Under the pieces are notes generated by a model. That model was not told where the DNA came from. It saw nothing but the letters and a program-made list of their open reading frames with translations, and did not search any database. Made by a program: the position numbers and the translations under genes. DNA of 64,000 nucleotides from Cohaesibacter haloalkalitolerans. GTDB lineage: Bacteria > Pseudomonadota > Alphaproteobacteria > Rhizobiales > Cohaesibacteraceae. Below, piece by piece: positions 39,522 through 47,788 of the stretch (position 1 is the first letter of the stretch; every line of letters begins with the position of its first letter). The DNA lies in assembly GCF_003574655.1 (NCBI RefSeq), contig NZ_QNUM01000004.1, forward strand, positions 124,001 to 188,000, written 5' to 3'.

Positions 39522-40496
39522 TCACTTAACAGGCTTCATGCGACGCGCCATGGCAATGGCAGCTTTCATGTTGCCGGGACGTGCAAGACCGCCCTTCCAG
39601 GCGATGTCGAAGGCCGTACCGTGGTCAACGGATGTCCGCAGGATCGGCAGACCGGCGGTGATGTTCACGCAGTCATGACCACCAATCAGCTTGGCAGGAA
39701 TGTGCCCCTGATCATGATATTGGGCCACGACAATATCGAACCGCCCCTCGATCGCCTGTTCAAACACGATATCGCCAGGAATCGGCCCCGTCACGTTGAT
39801 TCCCTCAGCCCGCGCAGCTTCAATTGCCGGGATCACCTGGGTATCGTCCTCAGTGCCATAATGGCCGTTTTCCCCGCAATGCGGGTTGATTCCAGCCACC
39901 CCGATCCGCGGCTCGGCAACGCCAGTGGTCAGAACATGCTGGTTCGCAATCCGGATGGTTTCCAGCACGGTTTCCGTCGTGCAATAGCGCACGGCATCAG
40001 CCAGCGAGATGTGGGTGGAAACGTGGATAACCGACAGTTTTGGCCCGGCCAAAACGGCGAAATTCTTTTTCACGCCAGTGAAAAGCTTCAGCAATCCGGC
40101 GTGCCCACTGAGATTGTAACCAGCTTCCCGCAACGCCGTCTTGTGCAGGGACGCCGTGCAAACCACATCGATTTCCCCAGCCAACGCCATATCCACCGCC
40201 TTTTTCACACAGCGGCAGGCAGCCTCCCCGGCATCTGGCTGGATCTCGCCAGGACGGATGGATTCGGCATTCGGCGCATCCACCTGCACCAGCGGCACAG
40301 CGCCGCTTGGAACCTCGCCTTCCGAGACAAACTGAAAGTCCGCACCGATCATGTCACGGGCCCGCTCCATGAACAGACGATCACCGATAACAATCACCCC
40401 GGCCCGTTCTTCTGCCGTCATATCCTGCAAGGACTTGCAAATAACCTCCGGCCCGATGCCCGCAGGATCACCCATAGTCAGACCAATCTTGTTCAT
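39522..40496 (-). CDS. pdxA2: PdxA2-type 4-phospho-D-threonate 3-dehydrogenase
   Basis: A 324-residue NAD-dependent enzyme of the PdxA family. IGLTMGDPAGIGPEVICKSL is the N-terminal motif, and metal-binding His residues are found in HVSTHISLADAVRY and VAQYHDQGHIPAKL. GINPHCGENGHYG is another family stretch. In tetronate degradation PdxA2 oxidises and decarboxylates 4-phospho-D-threonate to dihydroxyacetone phosphate. The adjoining DUF1537 kinase gene is the known partner, which supports this over vitamin B6 synthesis. The start at 40496 follows GGAG; the in-frame ATG at 40520 is less well placed. Confidence 0.88.
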   Translation of the reverse strand: MNKIGLTMGDPAGIGPEVICKSLQDMTAEERAGVIVIGDRLFMERARDMIGADFQFVSEGEVPSGAVPLVQVDAPNAESIRPGEIQPDAGEAACRCVKKAVDMALAGEIDVVCTASLHKTALREAGYNLSGHAGLLKLFTGVKKNFAVLAGPKLSVIHVSTHISLADAVRYCTTETVLETIRIANQHVLTTGVAEPRIGVAGINPHCGENGHYGTEDDTQVIPAIEAARAEGINVTGPIPGDIVFEQAIEGRFDIVVAQYHDQGHIPAKLIGGHDCVNITAGLPILRTSVDHGTAFDIAWKGGLARPGNMKAAIAMARRMKPVK

Positions 40497-40575
40497 ATCT
40501 TCAACTCCAAACGTTGCCACTCGCCCGCATGGGGCATGCCTCTGAGTGCATTATACACACCCTGCGATGATAAAC

Positions 40576-40594
40576 ATAACATGATATCTGTTAT
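40576..40594. promoter_or_regulatory. Palindromic operator, site 2 (pdxA2 / kinase divergent region)
   Basis: ATAACA-TGATATC-TGTTAT, with perfect 6-bp arms and 16 of 19 positions equal to site 1 at 38736-38754. It lies 80 bases before pdxA2 and about 100 before the kinase gene. The consensus is RTAACA-TRATATC-TGTTAY. Confidence 0.8.
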
Positions 40595-40698
40595 ATTTTA
40601 CGCCAAGGCTGTTGTCTATCGTGATTTTTGTGATACAAATCGATTATCCAAGGCGTGACGATCGCCTCCTTTCCTTAATGCAGAGGCCTATTCAGATC

Positions 40699-42066
40699 AT
40701 GACAGTTTCAGGCGAAAAGCAGGATTTGCTTCTTTCCTTTTATGGCGACGATTTCACCGGCTCGACCGATGCACTGGAATCCGTCACCATGGCAGGCATT
40801 CCGGCCATGCTCTTTCTGTCCCCACCCACAGTGGACGACCTGAAAGCCTACCCGCATATCCGCGCCGTCGGCGTTGCCGGCACCAGCCGCAGCCAGTCAC
40901 CGGCATGGATGGACGTTCACCTGCGCGAAAGTTTTGCCGGGCTGAAGGCCCTTGGCGCCCCGATCTGTCACTACAAGACCTGCTCGACATTCGATTCTGC
41001 CCCGACCATCGGCAACATCGGCAAGGCAATTGAGCTGGGCCATGACATTTTCGGCACCGCCGTGCCGGTCGTTGTCGGCGTCACCCGCCTCAAGCGCTAT
41101 GTGGTCTTTTCCAACCTGTTCGCCGCCGCCAGTGTCGCCGGAGACAGCGAGGCTTTCCGCATCGACCGTCACCCCACCATGAGCAAGCATCCATCCACCC
41201 CGATGAATGAAGCCGACCTGCGAGTGCATCTGGCGCGCCAGACCGGCCGCAAGATCGAGGGCATGGATTTCCGCCGCATGCTGGCCGACAACGCTTCCGA
41301 AGCCTTCGCCAAACTGTGCGAGGACAATGACGCGGTCATCCTCGACACTTTCGACGATGCCACGACCACCAGAACCGGACAGCTGCTGCATGAACGCAGC
41401 CTGTTGCAGCCGACCTTCGTGGTCGGGTCTTCAGGCGTTGAATATGCGCTGGCCGACTATCTTACCAAACAGGGCACCCTGCCGCTGGTCGAACCGCCGC
41501 TGCCGCGCGGTCCGGTCGAACGCACGATTGCCATCTGCGGCAGTTGCTCGCCAACCACCGACCGGCAGATCGAGTGGGCCAAGGCCAACGGCTTCTTCGT
41601 CAGCGCGATCGATACGGTAGCACTGGTCGAAAAGGGCGAGGAAGAGGAAATGCGGCTGGCTGAAGAACTGGTCCGGCTCACCTCAGAACACAAGGGCATC
41701 GTCCTTCACACGGCGCGTGGCCCGAATGATCCACAGATTGCCGCAACCCGTGCAGCCCTCGAACGCAAGGGCCTGACGTCGGCGGACAGCTCCCCCGTCA
41801 TGGGCTCTGCCACCGGCCGCATTCTCAAACATGCCATCAAGGCAACCGGCCTCAAACGTACCATTCTGGCGGGCGGTGACAGCTCAAGCCACGCCGTCTC
41901 AGCCATGGGCATCACCAATCTCGAAGTAGCCGGTCCGCTCGTTCCGGGTGCACCGCTCTGCCGCGTCCATTCCGCCGATAGTGCTATCGACGGCACCGAG
42001 ATTTCTCTTAAAGGTGGCCAGGTGGGAGAAGATAACTTCTTCGGGCGCGTTATGAGTGGGAAATAG
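40699..42066 (+). CDS. dtnK: Four-carbon acid sugar kinase (DUF1537 family, D-threonate kinase-like)
   Basis: A two-domain ATP-dependent kinase of about 455 residues. LSFYGDDFTGSTDALESVTM is the N-terminal substrate-domain motif. The C-terminal nucleotide domain has MGSATGRILKHAI and ILAGGDSSSHAVSAMGI. DUF1537 enzymes phosphorylate D-threonate, D-erythronate and related acids; with a PdxA2-type dehydrogenase next door, D-threonate is the leading candidate. Earlier in-frame starts exist (ATG 40678, TTG 40612); ATG at 40699 is preferred because it gives the family N-terminus. It is followed two bases later by the DeoR regulator gene. Confidence 0.87.
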   Translation: MTVSGEKQDLLLSFYGDDFTGSTDALESVTMAGIPAMLFLSPPTVDDLKAYPHIRAVGVAGTSRSQSPAWMDVHLRESFAGLKALGAPICHYKTCSTFDSAPTIGNIGKAIELGHDIFGTAVPVVVGVTRLKRYVVFSNLFAAASVAGDSEAFRIDRHPTMSKHPSTPMNEADLRVHLARQTGRKIEGMDFRRMLADNASEAFAKLCEDNDAVILDTFDDATTTRTGQLLHERSLLQPTFVVGSSGVEYALADYLTKQGTLPLVEPPLPRGPVERTIAICGSCSPTTDRQIEWAKANGFFVSAIDTVALVEKGEEEEMRLAEELVRLTSEHKGIVLHTARGPNDPQIAATRAALERKGLTSADSSPVMGSATGRILKHAIKATGLKRTILAGGDSSSHAVSAMGITNLEVAGPLVPGAPLCRVHSADSAIDGTEISLKGGQVGEDNFFGRVMSGK

Positions 42067-42068
42067 TC

Positions 42069-42893
42069 ATGGCCAGTTCCAAAACATCATCCAGTCGAGA
42101 AGCCGAGTTGCAGGACGCCGACGGCAAGCAGCCGATGAAGGCGGAAGATCGCCGTCAGCAGATCCTGACGATGGTCCAGAGCCAGAAGACCGTGCAGCTT
42201 GATCATCTGGCCAGAGAACTGGGCGTCAGCCGCATGACAGTTCACCGGGATCTGGATCTTCTGGAAAGCCGGGGTCTTCTGCGCAAGGAGCGGGGCGGTG
42301 CGACCGCCGAGAGCTCGCTGCTGTTCGAAAGCAATTTTCACTACCGCCGCCAGACTGATGAAAGCGTCAAACGGGAGCTGGCCCGCGCCGCCTCCGAACT
42401 GATCGAGCCGGGCAGCGCCATCATGCTGGATGACAGCACGACAACCCTGTTGATGTGCGAGCATATCGAGTTGATCGAGAATGTCACGGTGATCACCAAT
42501 TCCCTCGCCGTGTGCGAACGGCTGAAGGGATCGTCCAACGTCCAGTTGATCGTGACCGGCGGCAATTACAGCGACACTCACAAGAGCTTTTCCGGCCTGA
42601 TCTGCGAACAGGCGCTCAGCCAGCTCCGTTCCGATTGGGTCTTCATGTCCGCCTCGTCGGTCATCGACAATCGGCTGTTTCATCAGGATCAGGAAATCGT
42701 CCGCGTCAAACGCGCCCTCATGGCAGCGTCCGAACGCAAGGCGCTCCTGTTGACCTCACGAAAATTCAAGACACGTGCCCTCACCCAGTTCGCCGATCTC
42801 ACTGAATTCGACAAGCTTTTCATAGACCGCCAACTGGATGACGCCACAAAACAACGACTTAATCTTTCGAGAATTGATTTCGATCTCGTTTAG
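42069..42893 (+). CDS. DeoR-family transcriptional regulator
   Basis: A regulator of 274 residues. The helix-turn-helix is at about residues 40-62 (VQLDHLARELGVSRMTVHRD, then LDLLESRGLLRKERGG). The C-terminal DeoR sensor domain begins near residue 90 and has IMLDDSTTTLLMCEHIE, TNSLAVCERL and VTGGNYSDTHKSFSG, which bind phosphorylated sugars in this family. The N-terminal 20 residues are an extra polar tail. It lies between the kinase and the aldolase genes and is the natural candidate to bind the two palindromes at 38736 and 40576, with 4-phosphothreonate or DHAP as possible effector (inference). Confidence 0.93.
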   Translation: MASSKTSSSREAELQDADGKQPMKAEDRRQQILTMVQSQKTVQLDHLARELGVSRMTVHRDLDLLESRGLLRKERGGATAESSLLFESNFHYRRQTDESVKRELARAASELIEPGSAIMLDDSTTTLLMCEHIELIENVTVITNSLAVCERLKGSSNVQLIVTGGNYSDTHKSFSGLICEQALSQLRSDWVFMSASSVIDNRLFHQDQEIVRVKRALMAASERKALLLTSRKFKTRALTQFADLTEFDKLFIDRQLDDATKQRLNLSRIDFDLV

Positions 42894-42907
42894 CAAGGAT
42901 AAGAGCA

Positions 42908-43765
42908 ATGCTTCAGAAACTGGGCCAGCAAGTGCGCCTCTCCCGCATCCTGAATCCGAAAACGCAACGGGGCTTCTGCATCGCCTTTGACCATTCGTTG
43001 CAGTTGGGAACATGCAAGGGAATGGACCAACCCGAACTGATGCTCGACTATATGGCGGAAGCTGGCGTAGATGCTGTCATCCTGCCGCTCGGCTCGGCCC
43101 TTCATTACGGTCCGCATCTGGTGCGCAATGGTGGCCCGGCTCTCATCCTGCGTCTCGACCAGACCACCATGTGGCGCGAAGGCACCCCGCTGGCCTACAA
43201 GGATGGCTACACCCGCCTCATCGCCTCGGTTGATGACGCCGTTGCCCTCGGCGCCGAAGCCGTGATCACCTATCTGTTCGTTGGCCACAATGATCCAGAT
43301 GTTGAAACCGCTGCTTTCCGTGCCAATGCCGACGTCAACACCGCAGCCCGCGAGCGCGGCATCGTCCATATCATCGAAACCATGGGGGCCCGCCACGCCC
43401 TTGCCGCCGACATCAACGATGGCGAATTCGTCGGCTTCCATGCCCGTATCGGTGTGGAAATGGGTGCAGACATCATCAAGACCGACTGGCCGGGCAGCCC
43501 CGAAGCCCTCAAGACCATCGCCAACCAGTTGCCGGTGCCCATCATGCTCGCCGGTGGTCCCAGGACCGACAGCGACTACGGCACGCTCAATCTGGTTTCC
43601 CAGATCGTCAACGCCGGTGCCGCAGGCATCCTGTTCGGTCGCTCGATCTTCCAGTCCGACGACCCGCTGGCCCTGATGAAGGCCTGCCGCTCGGTCATCC
43701 ACGACAATGCTTCAGCCGATGAAGCCGCTGAACTTGCCAAGCTGCAATTGCCGATAGCCTCATGA
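42908..43765 (+). CDS. DhnA-type class I aldolase of unknown substrate
   Basis: A TIM-barrel protein of 285 residues from the DeoC/LacD/DhnA group. RGFCIAFDHSLQLGTCKGM is the first motif, and GADIIKTDWPGSPEALK near residue 190 has the Lys expected to form the Schiff base. MLAGGPRTDSDYGTLNLVSQ and AGAAGILFGRSIFQ resemble the phosphate-binding end of fructose-bisphosphate aldolases and LsrF. It starts 14 bases after the regulator gene behind AAGGAT. In the cluster it may split or join phosphorylated sugars with DHAP, the product of PdxA2; no such step is needed for D-threonate alone, so its role is unclear. Confidence 0.82.
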   Translation: MLQKLGQQVRLSRILNPKTQRGFCIAFDHSLQLGTCKGMDQPELMLDYMAEAGVDAVILPLGSALHYGPHLVRNGGPALILRLDQTTMWREGTPLAYKDGYTRLIASVDDAVALGAEAVITYLFVGHNDPDVETAAFRANADVNTAARERGIVHIIETMGARHALAADINDGEFVGFHARIGVEMGADIIKTDWPGSPEALKTIANQLPVPIMLAGGPRTDSDYGTLNLVSQIVNAGAAGILFGRSIFQSDDPLALMKACRSVIHDNASADEAAELAKLQLPIAS

Positions 43766-43831
43766 TCGCAAGCTGCAGCAAACTCAGGACCGCGTCCCCA
43801 ACCCCAAAATCCAAGGTGTCCTGAATGGCAC

Positions 43832-43867
43832 GAAGCCCGCAAGTGCAGGACTTGCGGGCTTCTTTTT
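43832..43867 (+). terminator. Terminator after the aldolase gene
   Basis: Arms GAAGCCCGCAAGT and ACTTGCGGGCTTC, perfect over 13 bp, with a 5-nt loop and then TTTTT. It ends the kinase-regulator-aldolase operon. Confidence 0.93.
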
Positions 43868-44021
43868 GCTCCAATCTCTGGGAGGAGATGGCCAGAGCCA
43901 GCCATTTTAATGGGGGGACAGGCTCACGTGTGGGCAATGCCATCAGGCAGATTGAAGCAAAACGCGTCATGCCGCCGGCCGGTCAGACGCGAAAAGTCCG
44001 GCCGACAGCAATCCCGGTATC

Positions 44022-44867
44022 TCAGTCGTTACCCGGAATCTCAGGTTTCTGAACGAGAAGCCTTTCGAAATAGACCGACAGTTCGGTGAGAAGGTCATTG
44101 GAGATGGTCTGTCGTTCACCGCCTGCGGACAGCACCTTGCGGTGAATGCCTGCGGCCTTCTCGATGGTCTCGACAAGACCGAAGACGGAATCCGGGGTTG
44201 CTTCCGAGGCAAAGATGCCGTGGTGGGTCCAGGAGATGATCCGGCCGTGCTCCATTTCCTTGATCGATGCATCGGCAATGTCCGTGGTGCCGGGCAGCAT
44301 CGGCGGAACGATGCGAACGCCATCGGGGAAGATCACAATGCATTCGGGCATCTTGGTCCACAGTGCCATCGTCAGCTCCTTGCTGTCCAGCGGCAGGATG
44401 TAGCTGAGCGCGATGAACTCGGGCGCATGGCAATGCATGATGATCCGCTCGCGGCCCTTGGAGACGCGCTTGCGCACCGCATGACCGGCAAGATGGGTGG
44501 CAAATTCCGAGGTCGGCCGCCCGCCGTTGCTGAAGCCCCAGACGGTCTGATAGGCCGAACCGCCCTCGACAATCCGGACAATGCCGAAAACCTGATCGGG
44601 GAATTCTGTTGCGTGGCGGAAATACTGCCCGGTGCCGGTGACAATGAAATACTCCCCGTCCAGTGTTGGCTGCGGCTGCGGCAGCTTGACGGGCTCGGCC
44701 GGTGTCACATTCGGATAGCGGCGCGCCAGCACGCTTTCCACTTCATCGGTCGGCAGACGCCAGGAGATGTTGCCACCGTTGGCTTCGTTCCAGCCCATTT
44801 CCCAGCACAGGCGTGCCAGCGAGGCGACTTGCTGAACAAAGGGGATCGGGTGCGAAAATACAGTCAT
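44022..44867 (-). CDS. rhaD: L-rhamnulose-1-phosphate aldolase
   Basis: This class II zinc-dependent aldolase, 281 residues long, cleaves L-rhamnulose 1-phosphate to DHAP and L-lactaldehyde. NEANGGNISWRLPTDE near residue 28 is the phosphate-binding region, IIMHCHAPEFIALSY carries the zinc His pair, and SWTHHGIFASEATPDSVFG the third His. GTGQYFRHA also fits RhaD. It is the last gene of a rhaB-rhaA-rhaD minus-strand operon, 12 bases after rhaA, behind an AAGGAT ribosome binding site. Confidence 0.94.
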   Translation of the reverse strand: MTVFSHPIPFVQQVASLARLCWEMGWNEANGGNISWRLPTDEVESVLARRYPNVTPAEPVKLPQPQPTLDGEYFIVTGTGQYFRHATEFPDQVFGIVRIVEGGSAYQTVWGFSNGGRPTSEFATHLAGHAVRKRVSKGRERIIMHCHAPEFIALSYILPLDSKELTMALWTKMPECIVIFPDGVRIVPPMLPGTTDIADASIKEMEHGRIISWTHHGIFASEATPDSVFGLVETIEKAAGIHRKVLSAGGERQTISNDLLTELSVYFERLLVQKPEIPGND

Positions 44868-44879
44868 TGTGCGAAATCC

Positions 44880-46127
44880 TTATCCGCGAGCGGCCACACT
44901 GGCCTGATAGCTGTTGAGGTCGGCGATCAGCGCCTTGCCTGTTGGAACATTGTTGCGGGCGCAGAACTCATCCCAGATCACGCCATAGGGCAGATCCTTG
45001 AGCTCCTCGGTCATCAGGAAGCGCTGGGTGAAGTCGAGCTTCGTCTCGATAGCCTTGAGTTCAGCCTGCGGCATCAGCAGCGCCCGCAGCAGCGCCTTCT
45101 GCATGTTGCGCGTACCGATCACCCAGGCGGAGGTCCGGGCGATGGTCGCATCGAAGAAATCGAGCCCGATGTGGGTGCGGCCCAGAAGATTGCCGAATAC
45201 CAGTTCCTGCGCCATGGCCAGAATGTCGTCATTGAGCAGGATCACATGATCACTGTCCCAACGCATCGGACGGCTGACATGCAGCAGGATTTCCTTGACC
45301 GACAGGGAAACCGACGACAGCTTGTCGGCGATATTCTCGGTCGGGTGGAAATGGCCCATGTCGAGGCACAAAAGCGTGCCCTTGCGGATGGCATAGCCCA
45401 TGTAGAATTCATGGCTGCCCACCGTGCAGGCCTCGACGCCAATGCCGAACAGCTTGCTTTCGACCGCGTCCAGCATGTGGGCCGGATCATACGGCGTGGC
45501 GATCATCTCGTCGATGGCGCTTTCCAGTCGCTCGCGGGCCGCCAGACGGTCGACCGGCGTATCCTTGTAGCCATCCGGCACCCAGATATTGTCAACGCAT
45601 GGCGTGCCGAGTTCCTCGCCGAATTTGGCGGCGATGGCGCGGCAGCACTGGCCATGACGGATCCAGAAATCGCGGATCCCCTTGTCCGGGTGGGAAAGCG
45701 TCAGATTCTCGTGCACCTTGGGATGGGAAAAGAAGGTCGGGTTGAAATCGAGCCCGAGGCCGTTGTCCTTAGCCCAGTCCACCCAGCTGGCAAAGTGGCG
45801 GTAATCGAGTTCGTCACGGGCCGGTTTCTCGTCCGTATCGAGATAGCTTGCGTGCAGGCTGAGGCGATGCTTGCCAGGAAGCTTGCCATAGGCGAACTCC
45901 AGATCGGCGCGCAACTCGGCAGCGTTGCGGGCCCGGCCGGGATAGTTGCCGGTTGACTGAATGCCCCCGGCGCTGCCCCCTTCATTGTCTTCAAAGCCGA
46001 CGACGTCATCTCCCTGCCAGCAATGCATGGAAATGGGAATGCCGGCCAGGGTTTGCATGGCGGCTTCCGCATCAACGCCCCATTCCGCAAAGGCGTCGCG
46101 GGCGGCATCATAGTCTAGGCGTGTCAT
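44880..46127 (-). CDS. rhaA: L-rhamnose isomerase (RhaA type)
   Basis: A 415-residue enzyme converting L-rhamnose to L-rhamnulose. It is of the E. coli RhaA type: PISMHCWQGDDVVGFEDNEG near residue 30, NPTFFSHPKVHENLTLSHPD with metal and substrate ligands, CVDNIWVPDGYKDTPVDR, and LCLDMGHFHPTENIADKLSS. VILLNDDILAMAQELV and HIGLDFFDATIARTSAW complete the active site. Its start overlaps the last codon of rhaB by four bases (ATGA). Length is the same as its family. Confidence 0.95.
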   Translation of the reverse strand: MTRLDYDAARDAFAEWGVDAEAAMQTLAGIPISMHCWQGDDVVGFEDNEGGSAGGIQSTGNYPGRARNAAELRADLEFAYGKLPGKHRLSLHASYLDTDEKPARDELDYRHFASWVDWAKDNGLGLDFNPTFFSHPKVHENLTLSHPDKGIRDFWIRHGQCCRAIAAKFGEELGTPCVDNIWVPDGYKDTPVDRLAARERLESAIDEMIATPYDPAHMLDAVESKLFGIGVEACTVGSHEFYMGYAIRKGTLLCLDMGHFHPTENIADKLSSVSLSVKEILLHVSRPMRWDSDHVILLNDDILAMAQELVFGNLLGRTHIGLDFFDATIARTSAWVIGTRNMQKALLRALLMPQAELKAIETKLDFTQRFLMTEELKDLPYGVIWDEFCARNNVPTGKALIADLNSYQASVAARG

Positions 46128-47623
46128 TTGGCCTGTTCCTTCTGTCTGTCAAAAAGCGCGTGATAGCGCTGGCGAATGTCTGTCTGGGCGCGCGAGGTCT
46201 GCGGCTGATAGCGCGGCAGATCCTCACTGTCGCGAATGATCCGGCGGCCTTCCTCAAGATTGGCAATCCAGCCAAGGCCGATCATCTGCACCACCGCATT
46301 GCCCAGCGCCGAGGCCTCGAACGGTCCGGCAATGACCGGCCTGCCTAGGAAGTCGGCGGTCAACTGGCACAAGAGGGCGTTGCGTCCGCCACCGCCGACG
46401 ATGTGCAGCTCGGGGATCGGCTCGCCCTTGGCAAAGTCTTCCAGCACGTCGGCGAAGTTGAGCGCCAGGCTCTCGAAGATGCAGCGGGCCAGCTCGCCCC
46501 GGCTGGTCGGAACCGGTTGGCCGGTCTCGCGACAGGCGGCCTGAATCTCCTCGACCATCGACAGGGCGCGGAAATAGCGATCATCCATCGGATAGATCAG
46601 CGACCGCCCCGGTTCGGCCTGTTCCGCATCGGCAACCCAGTCGGCAAAATCACTGTCGGGCGCCATTTCCTCGCGCACTCGCTGGATCAGCCAGAGCCCG
46701 GAAACATTGCGCAGCTGGCGATAGGTATCGAACACCCCGCCTTCGTTGGAAAGGCCATGGCGGAAGGCATAGTCGGACAGATCCGGCACCAGAGCCTCGC
46801 GCCCCACCAGTGCCCATGTTCCCATGGAAATGAAATACGGCCCCCTGGTCAGGGAGGGCAGAGCAGCCACCGCCGAGGCAGTATCATGGGTGCCGCATAG
46901 CACAACCTTCGGTGCCTGGCCGGCGCCTGTGGGAAGCCCCCATTCGGAGCACCAGTCCGCCTTGAGCGGCCCCAGCACATCGCCAGCATTGCGAATGCGG
47001 GGCATCACCCTGGCGGGCAGACCGACCTGTTGCAACAGATCCGGATCCCAGTCCCGGTCGTGGACGCTGAGCATCTGGGTGGTGGTCGCATTGGTGTATT
47101 CGCTCGACCAGATGTCGGTCAGCTGGAAATGGATCCAGTCCGGTAGCAACATGAACCGGTCAAGACGGCTGTAGCTCTCCAAAGGCTGCCCCTTGAGGGC
47201 ATAGAGCTGATAGAGGCTGTTGAGCTCCAGCGACTGGATACCCGTCTTCTCGAACAGCTCGTGATTGCTGATGCCACTGTTGCGATAAAACTCCGGCATG
47301 ATGCCTTCGGTGCGGGCGTCGCGGTAGCTGACAAACGGCAACAGCGCGTTGCCGTCCGCATCGACGGGCACAAAGTCCACCGCCCAGCTGTCCACCCCGA
47401 TGGCGGCAAGGGATGGCGTCTCGGCAAAGGCCCTGGCCAACCCGGCGCGAATGCCGCCCCACAGATAGTCGAGATCCCAGCACAGATGATCGCCGCTGAG
47501 GGTCGGTCCATGCGGAAACCGGTTGACCTCCTCCAGCGACAGTCGACCATCCGCCAGCGTGATCCTGACAACCCGCCCGGACGATGCGCCCAGATCAACC
47601 GCCAAAACGGCCCCAGACACCAT
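46124..47623 (-). CDS. rhaB: Rhamnulokinase
   Basis: An FGGY-family kinase of 499 residues that phosphorylates L-rhamnulose at C1. The N-terminal VLAVDLGASSGRVVRITLA is the ATPase motif of RhaB; IGVDSWAVDFVPVD holds the catalytic Asp region; GTHDTASAVAALP and FISMGTWALVGRE are further ATP-site segments, and HIVGGGGRNALLCQLTAD is near residue 410. It is the first gene of the rha operon, with AGGAGGATAGT before the ATG at 47623. Gene order rhaB-rhaA-rhaD equals the enterobacterial order rhaBAD. Confidence 0.95.
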   Translation of the reverse strand: MVSGAVLAVDLGASSGRVVRITLADGRLSLEEVNRFPHGPTLSGDHLCWDLDYLWGGIRAGLARAFAETPSLAAIGVDSWAVDFVPVDADGNALLPFVSYRDARTEGIMPEFYRNSGISNHELFEKTGIQSLELNSLYQLYALKGQPLESYSRLDRFMLLPDWIHFQLTDIWSSEYTNATTTQMLSVHDRDWDPDLLQQVGLPARVMPRIRNAGDVLGPLKADWCSEWGLPTGAGQAPKVVLCGTHDTASAVAALPSLTRGPYFISMGTWALVGREALVPDLSDYAFRHGLSNEGGVFDTYRQLRNVSGLWLIQRVREEMAPDSDFADWVADAEQAEPGRSLIYPMDDRYFRALSMVEEIQAACRETGQPVPTSRGELARCIFESLALNFADVLEDFAKGEPIPELHIVGGGGRNALLCQLTADFLGRPVIAGPFEASALGNAVVQMIGLGWIANLEEGRRIIRDSEDLPRYQPQTSRAQTDIRQRYHALFDRQKEQAK

Positions 47624-47635
47624 ACTATCCTCCTA

Positions 47636-47671
47636 AATTCGCAACGTATGCTCTCTTCCTTGCTGCGAATT
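47636..47671. promoter_or_regulatory. Palindrome in the rhaB / AraC regulator divergent region
   Basis: Perfect 8-bp arms AATTCGCA and TGCGAATT, 20 bases apart, between the divergent rhaB and AraC-type genes. It begins 13 bases before the rhaB start. It may be a regulator site, though AraC proteins often use direct repeats. Confidence 0.5.
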
Positions 47672-47788
47672 CACCATGAATGACGTTGAAGAGACAGGGT
47701 TGAAATGGGTGGATTTTTCAGTTTGATGGCGTAGAATGACCAGAACATGTCATCAGAGGCATCAGCCTCAGGCAGAAACGAGGGCCCG

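Noticed and set aside
44142-45956. 604-residue plus-strand frame
   Set aside because: It is antisense to rhaD and rhaA, both of which show all family motifs.
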